DNA of 64,000 nucleotides. It comes from Jackrogersella multiformis. Taxonomy: Eukaryota > Ascomycota > Sordariomycetes > Xylariales > Hypoxylaceae. Below the pieces are notes generated by a model. That model worked only from the letters and a program-made list of their open reading frames with translations. It searched no databases and was not told the origin of the DNA. How positions within the stretch are numbered: position 1 is the stretch's first letter; each line of letters opens with the position of its first letter. This document shows, one piece after another, positions 1-12,168 of the stretch. The stretch lies in the NCBI GenBank assembly GCA_902806575.1, contig CADCXD010000005.1, positions 2,542,001 through 2,606,000 on the forward strand. Direction: 5' to 3'. Position numbers and translations under genes: made by a program.

Positions 1-3000
1 GGGCATATAAGACAAACCTTTCCAGCCTCAAAGAGAAAGGAAAAATAATTAGAGATATTTGACTCGAAGGGTGTTACGGGTCACAACGCATGTTCCTCCT
101 GGCGCGGATCGGCCTACCCAAAAACGACTACCAGATCCTTGGTCAGCTGGATACCTACTAATGCTGCTGCGGCTCACTCATATGAAGCTATAACTGGGCA
201 CTATTAGCCGTATGCAATATTTTCTAATGAATATTAGCTCTTATTGCAAAACCGCCTATGAGACAACTTCGAACGAGCTCGCTCACATTGAAAAGAAAGG
301 GGACAGGAGGAGGGGAAAAAAGACAAGTCCTTGGTAGCCTATCGTCTAATGATACCGGGACTGACATGGTACCTTAGGTACCTAGGTAGGTATGGGTAGT
401 ACACGGTATTTTGCTTTTCTTATTTGTGTGCAGAGTTTTCTGTCGTGTGGCTGATACTGATTGAGAAATCTGTTTTATTATGCATCGATCGGTCAAATTT
501 AGAACCTGAAGCAATGCCATGATGTGTAAAGCCTACTATCTAGATATGTTGAAGATTCGTAAATAAGCAATAGTCATTCTGTTGCGCAGATATTAATATA
601 CCTACATGTAGGTACCTAGGTATATTTCACGTTCTCGAATTTCGTAGGAGTACCTGTGCATGTTTATGGATAACGAGCAGGGATGGGAGTTTAAACTTAA
701 AGTTCCAAATTCATATAAAAAGTCTAAGATAATTTAAGGTACATATGGACTAAGTCGATTAGGTAAGGTAGGAATAGGTAGATACCTTGGAAGTATGAGA
801 CTATACCTATACAATATAAGTATTATAATATCATGGCGGACCTATAAAATAGGTATGTATACCCGGAGTTATCTGATGTGTGCCTACCTCGGTGCCTACC
901 TAGGTACATATGGTGTATCGAGATAACTATGGCAACTGGCCCCCAAATAAAGGGAGGTGGTTTGGTATTCAAGCCTAGGAAGGCGCTATTTGTAAAATCC
1001 GGGGTTTGCTGTTTCCTCGTACATACATAGGTACGGTCCAGACGTTTCGAAGTTCCAAGGTTGCTCTTACTTACTTCTAAAATCCTACTAACAAGGTCTT
1101 AATACCCATTACATGCATGCACCTACCTCGCCTGCTGACTTACACATCTTGATACACACCATTGGCATTTGACTGCATCATTTAATAAACATTTTCATGC
1201 TACGTACCTCCTGATCCATTTAATGTTCTTATCTCTCAAATTGTTAACGAGTATAACTTGTTAATATCAATTCTGGAAGAGCATAAAGGTTAAAAAGGCT
1301 TGCACGCCTCTGGTCTATACTTTTCTCAGCCAACCATTTCATAAACATCGCTCGCCCTACTCAGACTTTGTGGTACTCTCATCGCATTGCTGTGTTCTGC
1401 GTGTCTGGTTAGCAAACAACAATTTGTTACTAGGCGAGTCAATTGCCGTCAGCCCCCTTGAGCTCATGACGATTCGATCTGGGGAAAAGAACCCGGTTAA
1501 GTGTTAGTCGGATCATACACCGACACAGGCCAAGGAAGCAGACGAAGATTTCCCCCCCTGCTAAGTTGTGTGAATCATTGATGCTGATGCTCATTGGTCG
1601 ATAGGTATAGAATACCTAGGTAAGTATGTAAGACTACCGAGGAATACTCAATTAGCTCACTCAGTTCTTCATGGCAGAATTGGGTGACTAGCGCCGACGT
1701 TGACCCATCCAGCAGCCTACTTGTCTAGGTAGAACACCATAGCAAATTGACCAGGCCGATTGATGCCTAATCATTTACTGCACTGGCTTGTGATACTCCT
1801 CGTGGCATGATCTGAGCACCTGGCAGCTTATCGATAATTACGAGCAGGGTCTCTAACTGAATCCCATTATCCCATTATCCCATTATCTGCGAGGTACATC
1901 CTCCTGGAGTATTTACATCCTCACCGACCGAGGACCGAGTACAGCAGTTCTGTGTACCTTATTAGGCCGTAAGAAGCCCCTCTAATAAGAACTGGTGGAT
2001 GTTTGGTCGTCTAAATAAGATCCTTGAACCATGCTGGAGACAAGGCGTTGAGATGTCGTCAAAGAAAGACAAGGGTGCGTCTGACATTGTCCCGGAGTCA
2101 GCCGGGGTGGTTGCGTCAACCTAATCTACCTTGGTACACTGATCAATCCTCAGATCTGTCTACACTAGTATCTACGAGACACTTGGATTAGGGACTTCCT
2201 AATGGCTACCTCACAGCGTCGGTGGCGAGTCTACACTATTTCGGCATACCTAACTCACACGGAAGGCATCAGTATTGCAGCAACCGCTCGCAGACGATTC
2301 TTTAAGAGGTCAGATGTCTTGGCTCACGTTCTCGGCAAACCGGGTTCCATCCATTTGGCAAGGACCCTTGGCGGGATTGCTGATCAGCACGTTCTTGTAC
2401 ACGTGCATGCGCAGGGCGATCCAGGTATTTGATATATCTGTTAGGTCGGTCAGGTCGGAGTATCACCGCGGTAGATGATAGGTACGGGATATTTTCGAAT
2501 GAGTATCCCCCGCATGCGATACATAAGGCAAATGATAGGCTTACCGTAACCAAAGATATGTACGTAAACATATCTTGTACTTACCTACCTTTTTGTCTTC
2601 TTGTCTTTTTGTCTTCAAAGTACCTAGGTAGGTGCTGGTGCTGGCGCTGGTACTGGTACTGGCGGCAGTCTGGCGGCAGTCTTGGTGCTCTTCGTCGCGA
2701 GAAATCACCCCATTTTTATGGACTCTCTTGACTAGTGCAGGTCCCCGAGATTTGAACAAAAAATAGACACTGAGCGCTGATAGATCCACACAAGCATGGT
2801 TTATCTATGGAGCTCTATGAATTATCATTGCCAAGTAGCCCCTTGGTAGATTTCATGGAGCAACAAGTATGTATCAGGCGGCCTCGTGGGGGTAGATTCG
2901 GTTTCTTCGAACAGCGGTGATACCTACCTTAGGTATTGATCCTTCTGTGCTAGCCTATTTGCTGGATGCTTCTCCGACTGGACGATCTGCATGATGCTGT

Positions 3001-4518
3001 GCCCGGCTTTTCCAGACTCGATATCTATAACTATAAAACCAACTAGTTCGGCTAGGGCCTAGGCTATCTCCTCAAGACCGGGTACGAAAGCTCCCCAGAG
3101 TACAGCTTAAAGTGCACGCGACACAAGCAAGTATATATAGGACATCTGAAAAGGAAGGATCTGCGATATAAAGTAACCAACGTTACAGTATTGGCTGCTG
3201 TGTGGATTATCACTCTCAGCCTCATTCAACCCGGATGAGGCTTGCACCGTTTCTTCGCAGCTGTTGGATGTAGCTCATCTAGAAACACCATTCTTCGTGT
3301 CGGGCTACGTTCAGAGTCAGGTCAAGTTGATTCATAATCCGCCTTAGCTAAATCCCCAACGACGCAGCCCGATGGCCAAGATGTGTTACACTTATTGCTC
3401 TAGGATCAGCTTTGTCGATTGGGTTGAAATCCCGCGATATAACACCAGTATTCGATTGGTGTCTTAGGCATATGTACTCTCTCCGCCTATGGTATCAATT
3501 AGTAGTAGGCCTAGCTAATTCTCACCTCGTTATTCGCGAACAAGGAGACCGACAATTCAAGCACACAATCCTAGCCTAACTCTATACTTCGGATCGACGG
3601 AGGCGGTGAGTGCTCAGGGTGCTTGGTGGTCTAGGAGGAAATTACCTATAGTCTCTTCCTCCCATTTCTAAGCGACAGGCGGCATTCGTTAGAGGCTGAC
3701 AAATAGTGCCCAAGTGTTCCCATCTCTCTAAAGGGCTCCCTAAACTAGGTAAATTCCTTCTAGAAGGATTCTGTATCCGCCATCGTCTGAAGCTAGTCGA
3801 TATCCGGCATACCTATAGCTTTACTTCTCTGTTACTGATAAAAGGTATCACTTAATGCGGAGGTAGCTGGTATGCCCGTGCTTGCTCAATAATGCCGCCC
3901 ATCTTCGCCCTTCTGGGACCTAGCCACTAGGGCTATCGCATAAATTTTGTGTTAGGTCGATTTTTTAAGGCTGTTTTATTTACCCAGGGGTTGTCGATGG
4001 CTGGCGATCTGATTCACTGCCCTCCCCAGTGTGGTAGGGCGTGGAGACACGACATTGGGCTGAGTTACTTCGCGTCGTGCGGTCCTGTCCTACAGCCGCC
4101 CGTCATACATGATACAACACAACCCAGATTCCCGGTTGATCGATCCGTGCCTAGTCTACACCTCTGTATCTGCTCGATCTGATTGGTGGGTTAGGTAGAC
4201 CCAGGGGAGTCTCAATTGGCAAAGTTCATTTATGCTAAGTGGTGACTAAATCAACTTCAATCCATGTTGCAAAGGACATTACAGGTAGCTCAAAGTTTCG
4301 GCGTCACTATTAGCATCTTATATGCATTCCAGAATATGAAGCGGGTATATAATGATACATAACCTTTATACATGTGATCCGCTGTGTGATCAGTATAGAT
4401 GGACCACATAATAGCCCAGGCCTTTATCATTAAGACCGATGATGATGCTGACGTCCCTGAAGAACGCACAGGACATTGATTCATGAACCCCATTACAAGA
4501 TCCAAGGACTCGCTCGTT
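1..4518. other. Intergenic region, 4.5 kb, no gene recognised
   Basis: No open frame here shows a recognisable domain or a believable exon-intron structure. The left 2.6 kb is AT-rich and carries many copies of TACCTAGG-type palindromes (for example near 378-392, 600-622, 890-906, 2620-2632) and a perfect triple CCCATTAT tandem at 1863-1886. The part from about 3100 to 4200 has fewer such motifs and could be an old, decayed insertion, but I see no terminal repeats or transposase/reverse-transcriptase motifs to prove it. Short frames at 2202-2571 and 3949-4182 are uncharacteristic and not called. Confidence 0.6.
1863..1886. repeat. Perfect 8-bp tandem repeat, three copies
   Basis: The unit CCCATTAT is repeated three times without mismatch at 1863-1870, 1871-1878 and 1879-1886. 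It lies in non-coding DNA and no function is apparent; it is a small minisatellite seed. Confidence 0.9.
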
Positions 4519-5534
4519 CTATCTCTTAACCCATGCGGGCATCTTCCTTGCCTTGACGTGACCGGGCTTCTTCCTTTCGACTTTCCTCGAATCACGAGTG
4601 AGGCAACCGGCTTCACGGTCCAGATTAGAAATGTACCAAGCGAGAATCTGCAGGACTCTTGTATCAACTTACCTTTCCTGAGCGGTGTCTTCAACCCTGG
4701 TTCGTGGACGACCAAGGCTTTGGCAATAGCCATTGCAAGTGCTTCAGCTTGTCCGGTGGTTCCACCGCCCTCCACGAGCGCCCAGACATTGTATTTGTCC
4801 ATTCTGTCCATTGTTTTCAATCCCCAAACAGCACTTTCTCGGTCGTGGACTCTCCCGAAGGCGTCATTCAGAGTCTTCCCATTGATGAGGACTTCTCCTG
4901 TTCCCTCTACAAGCCAGGCCCGCGCAGTTGAAGATTTCCGCCTGCCCACGGCGTGCGATCTACCAAACTTATCGATCGGAATGGGTTTCGGGGTGTTGAG
5001 GTAGACGTTGATGTCTCGCTTGAATGGCTGAATGCCTTCCCGGACCTCCTCCGGCATCAAATCAGGGTGGATTTGATTTAATTTCTTAACCAGGCCAATA
5101 CAGGTCGCATAGTCTCGTGCTTTCACTGCTTCACCAACTCCCAACCGGTACTGCTCCTTCGTCTTCCATGCTACCCTTTGTACTTGACCCGGAGCGATAA
5201 TGGGAAGCCGCCCAAATTTCCGTGTAAGTTCCTGGACTTCGACGAAGCTGTCGTTGAATGTTGGCTGCCTCGAGAAGTAGGATGGAGACACCGGCATAGC
5301 ACGTCTGTGAGGGATCTGCAGCGCTTCTGCGTCAGCGTTTGCTTCAAGGGTCAGATGAAGCCAATCAGTATCGTCTAATCCTCCATTTTGGCGAGCCGCG
5401 GTCGTTACGAATGTTCGGCGCGCTTTCGAGCTCGCCGTTCCTCTTATGGCGGGTGAGGGTGAAAGTCGCGATTTTCGAGATGTCGTCGCTCGAAGATCTC
5501 TAAGACAGCGAAAGCCATATCTTAGAGAGGACAT
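4519..5534 (-). CDS. MRPS9: Mitochondrial small-subunit ribosomal protein uS9m (MRPS9)
   Basis: This is a component of the mitochondrial ribosome small subunit; the C-terminal tail of uS9 proteins reaches the decoding region. The model is complement(join(4519..4610,4673..5534)), 317 aa. The 62-bp intron 4611-4672 has donor GTAAGT and a terminal AG. Splicing restores the expected C-terminus: ...TPLRK joined to AGCLTRDSRKVERKK and ending KMPAWVKR, the basic uS9 tail. The uS9 signature GRRKSSTARAW and the segment GGGTTGQAEALAMAIAKAL are clear. Residues 1 to about 50 are rich in Arg and Ser with few acids, as expected for a mitochondrial import signal. The start is the first true ATG in the frame (5534); an upstream in-frame GTG at 5573 is not a credible eukaryotic start. 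The gene is divergent from eEF1B-gamma with 499 bp between the two ATGs. Without the splice the frame reads into an unrelated tail. Confidence 0.95.
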
Positions 5535-6033
5535 TGTGTCTATCGTATCCTCTTCATGGCCTTGCGCCTCCACCTATTCTATCGATTGCTAGGTAGGTTT
5601 ATATGTTGAGCTCGGTGGTTGTGACGGCCGACGAGACTGCGCAGGTATGTAATTTATGTAATCTGTGTAATTTATTACATGAAGCACTTTTTCAAAGTTT
5701 CGCGGGCATTGGGAATTGGAGCTAGAATTCCCCACTGGGACCTTAGAATTCAATTGGTCGGTATATTAGATCTTCCGATTGCCGAGTTTTAAATGGGTCT
5801 GATGTCAGCGCCCGGACCCCTAGTGATGGAAGGTGGAAGGGATTTTCGATCAGACTCTACAGGTGGGGCGATGGTCAGTGCCTAATTGAATTGAGCCACA
5901 GCGCAACTGCCCCGCCTCCTCTTTTGCGAGCCGTAAGAAAAGTAAAAAAATAAATTCGTGAGTCAATCTCGATTTCTCGACCATTCCTCTTCTTTTTCTT
6001 TCAACTCGACCAGCACCAGATTTCAGAGCAACC
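5535..6033. promoter_or_regulatory. Shared divergent promoter region of MRPS9 and eEF1B-gamma
   Basis: These 499 bp separate the start codons of two divergently transcribed genes, so both promoters must lie here or overlap. On the eEF1B-gamma side the last 50 bases are pyrimidine-rich (CCTCTTCTTTTTCTTTC around 5985-6003), typical of highly expressed fungal translation genes. No clear TATA box is seen for either gene. The regulatory role is inferred from position. Confidence 0.6.
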
Positions 6034-7628
6034 ATGGCGCCGTTCGGAAAGATCTATACTAAGGAGGTAAGTAAGCATAATAACATAATCTTCTATCATT
6101 CCTCATTTCTTAGTATTTCTTCCGACACTGACGTGGATTTATCGCCCAGCTCAACCCCCGCACCACCGCGATCCTCGCGGTTGCGAAGGCCAACGGGCTG
6201 GACTTGGACGTCGTAGAGGTTGACACAACCAAACCGACTCCCGAGTTCCTCAAGGTGAACCCTCTTAGCAAGGTTCCCGCCTTCGTTGGTAGCGATGGAT
6301 ACGTCCTGACCGAGTGCATGGCTATCGCCATCTACAGTAAGTGTGTTTTTGCTACCTAGACTTGTATTTCACTACCAATACGGTACCAATACGGTACTAA
6401 TACTATTGCCCTTGGCGTCTTTATGATGACCTAGACATTATTCTAACAGTTATCCCTATCTGAAACATCTCTGTTGATCATGGTTCTACTTTCTGATCAT
6501 ATTGCCTCTCACTATCTCACATTATGGCCAAAATGATCCGGGAATTCCGCTAACATTTTACCACCAGTCACATCACAGAACGAGAAGACGACCCTACTCG
6601 GCAAGACCAAGCAAGAGTATGTTACAATCCAGAATTACGTATAGAGTCAGGCACTAATGTTGCATAGCTATGCGTCTATCCTGAAGTGGGTATCGTACTT
6701 CAACACCGAGGTTCTCCCCAAGCTCGGTGCTTGGTACCGCCCTCTCCTGGGCTGGGACCAATACAACAAGAAGGGCGTGGATGAGGCCGCCAAGGGCGCT
6801 GCTCAGGCTGTCTCCGTCGTCGAGGAGCACCTTCTCCACAACACCTACCTCGTCGGCGAGCGCATTACCCTCGCTGATCTGTTTGCCGCCGGCATTATCT
6901 CCCGCGGCTTCCAGTTCTTCTACGGAAAGGAGTGGCGCTCCGAGCACCCCAACGTCACTCGATGGTACGAGACTGTCTACAACCAGCCTATCTACAGCGA
7001 TGTTGCCCAGCCTTTTGAACTCCTCGACGCCCCCAAGTTGACCAATGTCGCGCCGAAGAAGGCTGAACAGCCTAAGCCCAAGGCCGCCCCTAAGGCTGCT
7101 CCTAAGCCCGCCGAAGATGATGAACCTGCTCCCGAGCCCAAGCCCAAGCACCCCCTTGATTCGCTACCGCGATCAGAGTTCGCTCTTGACGACTGGAAGC
7201 GTTACTACTCGAACCACGACGAGGCTGACTCCTTGAAGTGGTTCTGGGAGAACGTTCCTTTCAAGGACTATTCCATCTGGAAGTGCAAGTACAAGTATAA
7301 CGACGAGTTAACCTTGACTTTCATGTCTAACAACCTCATTGGTGGATTCAACACCCGTCTCGAGGGTTCTCGCAAGTACCTATTCGGCTGTGCCTCCGTG
7401 TATGGCGAGAACAACGACTCGGTCATCGAGGGTGCCTTTGTCATCCGAGGTGACGAGTTCCTTCCCGTCTTTGACGTCGCTCCCGACTACGAGAGTTACG
7501 AGTTCGCCAAGCTGGACCCTACCAACGATGATGACAAGGCCTTTGTCCAATCTATGTGGACATGGGACAAACCCGTTGTCCACAATGGCAAGGAGTACAA
7601 GCACGCCGACGGTAAGGTCTTCAAATAA
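6034..7628 (+). CDS. TEF4: Translation elongation factor eEF1B gamma subunit
   Basis: eEF1B-gamma is the structural subunit of the nucleotide-exchange complex that recharges eEF1A with GTP in the cytosol. The model is join(6034..6066,6150..6336,6568..6616,6668..7628), 409 aa, the usual family length. All introns have GT/AG ends and the phases agree. Residues 1 to about 210 are the glutathione-S-transferase-like domain (SKVPAFVG, then an alpha-helical GST C-terminal part). A Lys/Pro/Ala-rich linker follows (about 220-255). The conserved EF1G C-terminal domain runs from HPLDSLPRSEFALDDWKR to the end, with SLKWFWENVPFKDYSIWK and SMWTWDKPVVHNGKEYKHADGKVFK-like blocks. Coding sequence is strongly biased toward C-ending codons, as expected for high expression. 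The 11-codon first exon and its ATG in context ACCATGG support the start. The 231-bp second intron is unusually long for this window. Confidence 0.97.
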
Positions 7629-9106
7629 GCTAGTGCGCCATGAGTATGACACTGGTTACGAGATGACGAGATCATGCAATGGAGGATGGGCTTTACGGGA
7701 CAATGAATACCAAACCTGTGAGGGTTACACTTGCCGATGGCAGGCTAGATTCCTATGTAGGATCTTAATCATGCTATTGGCCAACTGATTCCCGTTCTTT
7801 ATAAGAAGTGCAATGCATCATTTAATGAGACAAAGAATCCAGGATGTTAAATCCCTATGTAAGAGCCTAACAAAAGATGTTGAGCTAAGTCGGCGTATTC
7901 ATGAGGACAGAAAGATCCCTTTTAAATCAAAGGGGCCACTGTGGCGAATTAAGCAGGCACTTATAAGGAGTCCCTATAAAGCTTCCGGCACTCCTCGATC
8001 TTGCTAAAACACCCGCTAATTGTAACTCAAATCAAAACTACCTATTAACGTAACCCACACGCTACATATTACCTCACCTCATATTACCATCAAAATTAAA
8101 GCTCGCAAGAATGATGGGAAAGACTCAACAGACCCGAAACCGCGACGAGGTTGGCCTCACCTTTAGCAACCCCAATAGCAGTACCAACCTGTGTGCTGTC
8201 ATGTAAGATGATAGTCCCCTTTCCTATGAGGGCGTCATACAAAATATAGAGACGGACGTGGGAACAGGTTGCGCCAAGGAAGATGGAAGATAGAAAAAGG
8301 GCATCTAATGCTCACGCATAATGAATTTATGATTTATATATGAAATACGGGACCTTTCTTCCGCTGGGTATATTGCATGGCCTATGTGAAATCTGTTAAA
8401 CCTGTCCCATCGCTTAATTACCGACGAGTTGGTCATTTAAGTTGTTTTCCTTTTGCATTACACCAATTCATGTTATCGTTCTTGAACCCATTGGGATATG
8501 ATTCCACTATGTCAGAGCTATATAGGTCCCGCTAGTTGATGTTTTCTTCGATTTGTAGCTAAGCCATAGAGGTCCAGCATTCAGCTAAATTATATGTATT
8601 AGCTAGATCACTCATCCTCTCTTCTCCACCTCCAAACAGGATATGTCTAAATAGTTGGATACGGAGAATAGGCATCTATTATACTACAGTGGTAGCCTAA
8701 CATTGACTTGATATCAGTGCTTGATTTAGGTGGACATGTAGGTATGATCTACTTGGTCGAGAAGGATGGATGCACAGAAACTCAACTCCGCGCCTCTGCT
8801 TAGGATAACATAGGTTTGGGGTCCAACGACGTGATCTTTTCCCAACACCGCGTTCCTAGTCCCTTACTTCACGCCCACATCGAATTCACCGTCGCGGATG
8901 TCCCACCAGGACATTCTTTAAACGAAGTAAGTATATTGTTAAACGAGCTGTAGTAAATGTCTATCCATGTATCGCTGCAGAAACAGGCCCGAACCAGGGC
9001 TCCTCGCGAATATCGACGCCTCGGATCGCAAAGTCTACCACCACGGGTATCCTTCCTTCCATCCCTCTTTCCTTCATCAACTGATACTAGCAGTCTATTC
9101 AACTAC
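7629..9106. other. Intergenic region between eEF1B-gamma and FMN reductase
   Basis: The 1.5 kb between two convergently oriented genes holds both 3' ends. It is AT-rich, with no frame that resembles a protein family and no tRNA-like A/B box pair that I could find. A short frame at 7813-8004 lacks supporting features. Confidence 0.6.
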
Positions 9107-9833
9107 CTACGGCTCGGGAGCATTCGCCTCGGCGTTCGGCTGCAGCAGCAAGGTCTTCAGGTCCTCAGCGGCCTGCAGCACGGCGCCGGTCTTCTCAGCC
9201 TCCCAGGTCTTCAGGGTGGCGTCCCCGAGGCGGCCGGCGCCGACGGCGCCGCCGATGTCGGGCGGGCTGAAGGGCAGGGCGGGGCGGGTGGCGGCGACGC
9301 GCAGGCCCATGCCGGCGAGGGAGCCCCGGACCTGCTCCGAGGCGTTGCCGCCGCCCTGCACCCCGTAGCTGACGATCGCGGCCGGCTTGCCCTTCCACTC
9401 GTTCAGCAGGTAGTCGATCGCGTTTTTGGTCCCGCCCGCCACCCCGTAGTTGTACTCCGGGATCACCAGCACGTACCCGTCGTGCTTGGCGATCTCCGCG
9501 CTCCACGCCCGCGAGTGCTCGTGCTTGAACTGCGCCTTCTCCGGGACCACTGGGCGGCTCGTTAGATATGCTTACTAAATTACTGCGAGGGGGGAGGGGA
9601 GGGGAAAGGGGTATGGAAGGGTAGGGTGGTTAGGTAGAGGGATACGTACTGGCCGGGGCTACCGGTTCGTTATAGACGGGGAGGTTGAACTTCACGATGT
9701 CGACGCTCGCGAGGGATATCCCGGCAGAGGCCAGGGGCTGCTCGATGACCTTCTCGACGAAGGCGGCTACAGTCGGCCCCACGCGGGCGCCGCGGGTGCT
9801 CATGGTGATGAGAGCGACTGATTTGGAAGCCAT
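9107..9833 (-). CDS. NADPH-dependent FMN reductase (flavodoxin-like fold)
   Basis: Members of this family reduce FMN, quinones or azo compounds using NAD(P)H in the cytosol; the yeast relative is LOT6. The model is complement(join(9107..9549,9650..9833)), 208 aa, the normal length. Exon 1 encodes the first beta strand and phosphate-binding loop (VALITMSTRGARVGP), then VDIVKFNLPVYNEPVAPA. The 100-bp intron 9550-9649 starts GTACGT and ends CAG, and splicing gives ...PAMVPEKAQFKHEHSRAWS. Exon 2 has the hallmark flavin loop VIPEYNYG followed by GTKNAIDYLLNEWKGKPAAIVSYG. The ATG at 9833 is preferred over an upstream non-ATG in-frame codon. Exon 2 is markedly GC-rich with mostly G/C third positions, unlike flanking DNA. 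The exact substrate cannot be told from sequence. Confidence 0.93.
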
Positions 9834-12168
9834 ATTTCTTCCCTTTTCTTTCACGTTTCGTATAACTCTTTAGATACCTAGGTAGGTAACTCCTTAGGCA
9901 GAGATTAGGTACGTTTTAGATGCAACTTCTTTTTTTTTTCGTAAAAAGTCAGGCAGGTTTTAATAATCTAACATATGCAGCCCGTCGAGTCTCGCAGATG
10001 TCGTGTCCCCCATGGCGGCCATGGCGGCCCCCCGTGTCCTTATGTAGGCACTCGATATGAAAGACACCATAGCCCTGTAATTAAGATGGAACTCCGGAGT
10101 ATATGATATGTCATGCTCGCCTCTTCGGGGTTGTCAAGTCCGTTGCCGGGGCCGAGCCTCGAACCTATAAAGAGAACCATCACCGACCGATTGCGACGAC
10201 TATTTTGTTTTTTGTAAATAGGAGAAGCAAAAAGATGACCAATCTCTGTGGGGAACCGCAGAGAGGAATGGGGGTATAAGACGACGAGGCGGAAACGTCG
10301 GAGACTTTTTTATTTATGGTGCATGACAAACCTGCAAGTACCTACTGCGACAGGTCGATCTTTCTGATTACGTTACAACAGTCAATATTCAAGGGTTCTG
10401 ATTGGATGTGAAGTCGGGATTGGGCTGAATCGAGCAACTGGCCGGGACCGAGGAATACTTGTCAAGTATACGGAAGGCGGGGAAGATATTGGGATGCCAA
10501 CAGCAACCACCTCCCGAAGATTACTTAGTAACCTATAACCTAGACATACATAGGTATGTACCTATAACATACCTACATATACGGTACCTATAGGTAAGTA
10601 CGAGGCAATTATTTACAGGACCCATTGACCACATCGGGCCTCTATCTTCGAAGATTCTTGGAAGTCCGATCAGATCATAATATCTCGCATCTATCATGCA
10701 TTTTTATTAAATAGCGCTGACAGGCTTACTAAGAATTACCATACTTAATGCATTAACGGAGGGGGCTTGACGAGACGCGCTCTCTCTCGGGCTCCGTCTC
10801 GCTAGCCCAAGTCGCTAAATCAGGTACCCGATCAGCTTCTCCGTGAACTTCTTAATTAACTCAGGAGTAGCAGCTTGCTGACGAGCCGACGTGAGACTCA
10901 TCATGTATCGTCATAGTCTTACGTACCTATCTGGCAGTCTGGCAGTTTGGATACCGGATAAGCCTCCTTATCAACTCCCAGTCTATCTTGGGTATTGATG
11001 ACTACCTACCCCTAGGTAACTTAATGACACGTAATATTGATAATACTGAAGCACTTATATATGTCGAAGCCTGAAGAACAGTGTAGTTTAAGTCATAACG
11101 AATATCACTAGGCTACGTATTGTATTAATCCTCATATTGATAATGCAATCGTAATACGTTGGACATCCTATATATTTCATACTCCTGTGAGTGCGTAATA
11201 CTATTGGATTCCGATACCATCCTGTCATGGTCGTGAGTTACAGGACCGTTAACACCTCACTTATTGTTGAAAGATCCAACGTCTCGAAGCTCACGGGCAC
11301 CCCTATTGTGGCCGATGTTCCAGGTATTCGTCCTGGCTATAGGGACTGTCAGATGATGTTGTGGATATAACCATGCCTACTTCTAAAAACGAGACGCTTG
11401 GTATAGCCAAAACTGCTCGAATTAAGCAAGCGGAATCACTTCAAAACGGAGAAGATTTTGAGTTGGCGTTCCGTGGATATTCAAGCGGGCCTCCCTTCTG
11501 AGGTTAGTGTCGCAGCACTTAGTTCGAATTGTGGTAAGTTAGAATGGGGATTTCAAAGATTAGCCGAATGAAATGTAGTAGAGGATATCCTCAGCTTCAT
11601 AGAACATAGTCTCATCTGCGAGGCGATGCTACTAGTCATGCTAATAAGACTGAGCCTTAATAGATATCCCACAGGGGCATGGTTATTGTTACTTGCATCT
11701 TGTCTCCTCTCTCCCGCCGACATGTTCACATCAAGGGGCTTGGACTTGATAACTGGCTTAACTTTAATCCTACTCTAACAACCTATGATAATCATTGAGT
11801 AAAGAACAATACAATTCGATTGTCCGGAAATGTAGGTACGAAGCACTTGGAGTTAATTGCAATTCGATAAGGAACCGCGTAATGATTCTCACTGCTTCTG
11901 TCCTTTATTTACCTAGGTATCTAGGGTTAGAATGAACATGTGTTTGCCCTGAAGCTAAATTTTGGAATTGGCTACCTAGGTAGTTCAAACTCAGACCTTT
12001 TCAATAGCACCCCAGAGTGTATCTTTTAACGAAGTCGATGAACGAGATTTTTTGGCAAAATCTTCCAAACCGTGCTGAAAAGGCCCCGGAGACGCTCATT
12101 TCTTACCCGGCCATCCATCAATTGATTATGCCACGAACTTTTGGTCTACCTAACCCCGGTTTCCAAAC
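9834..12168. other. Intergenic region, 2.3 kb, no gene recognised
   Basis: This stretch is AT-rich and carries scattered TACCTAGG/TAGGTACC motifs (near 9876-9890, 10556-10600, 11910-11920, 11970-11982). A perfect 9-bp direct duplication of CATGGCGGC lies at 10011-10028. A motif resembling a minus-strand tRNA B box occurs near 10150-10165, but there is no matching stem or A box. No coding signal was found. Confidence 0.6.
10011..10028. repeat. Direct 9-bp duplication
   Basis: The unit CATGGCGGC occurs twice in direct succession, forming a GC-rich spot in AT-rich non-coding DNA. No function is evident. Confidence 0.85.

Noticed and set aside
2202..2571. Short overlapping frames on both strands near the left end
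   Set aside because: One short frame reads a possible hydrophobic segment, but there is no proper start, family motif or splice structure, and frames overlap on both strands.
3262..3443. Possible solo LTR (TGTTGG ... AACA ends)
   Set aside because: The ends look LTR-like, but flanking 5-bp sequences do not match as a target duplication, there is no second copy in the window, and no retroelement coding is nearby.
5535..5573. N-terminal extension of MRPS9 from an upstream in-frame codon
   Set aside because: The upstream codon is GTG; the first ATG (5534) gives a better mitochondrial targeting sequence.
8957..9565. 202-aa plus-strand frame opposite the FMN reductase
   Set aside because: It is an antisense shadow of the GC-rich FMN reductase exon; the minus strand encodes the clear flavodoxin-fold protein.
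10140..10170. tRNA-like B box (GGTTCGAGGC on the minus strand)
   Set aside because: The flanking bases do not form a T stem, and no A box or anticodon arm can be folded at the right distance.
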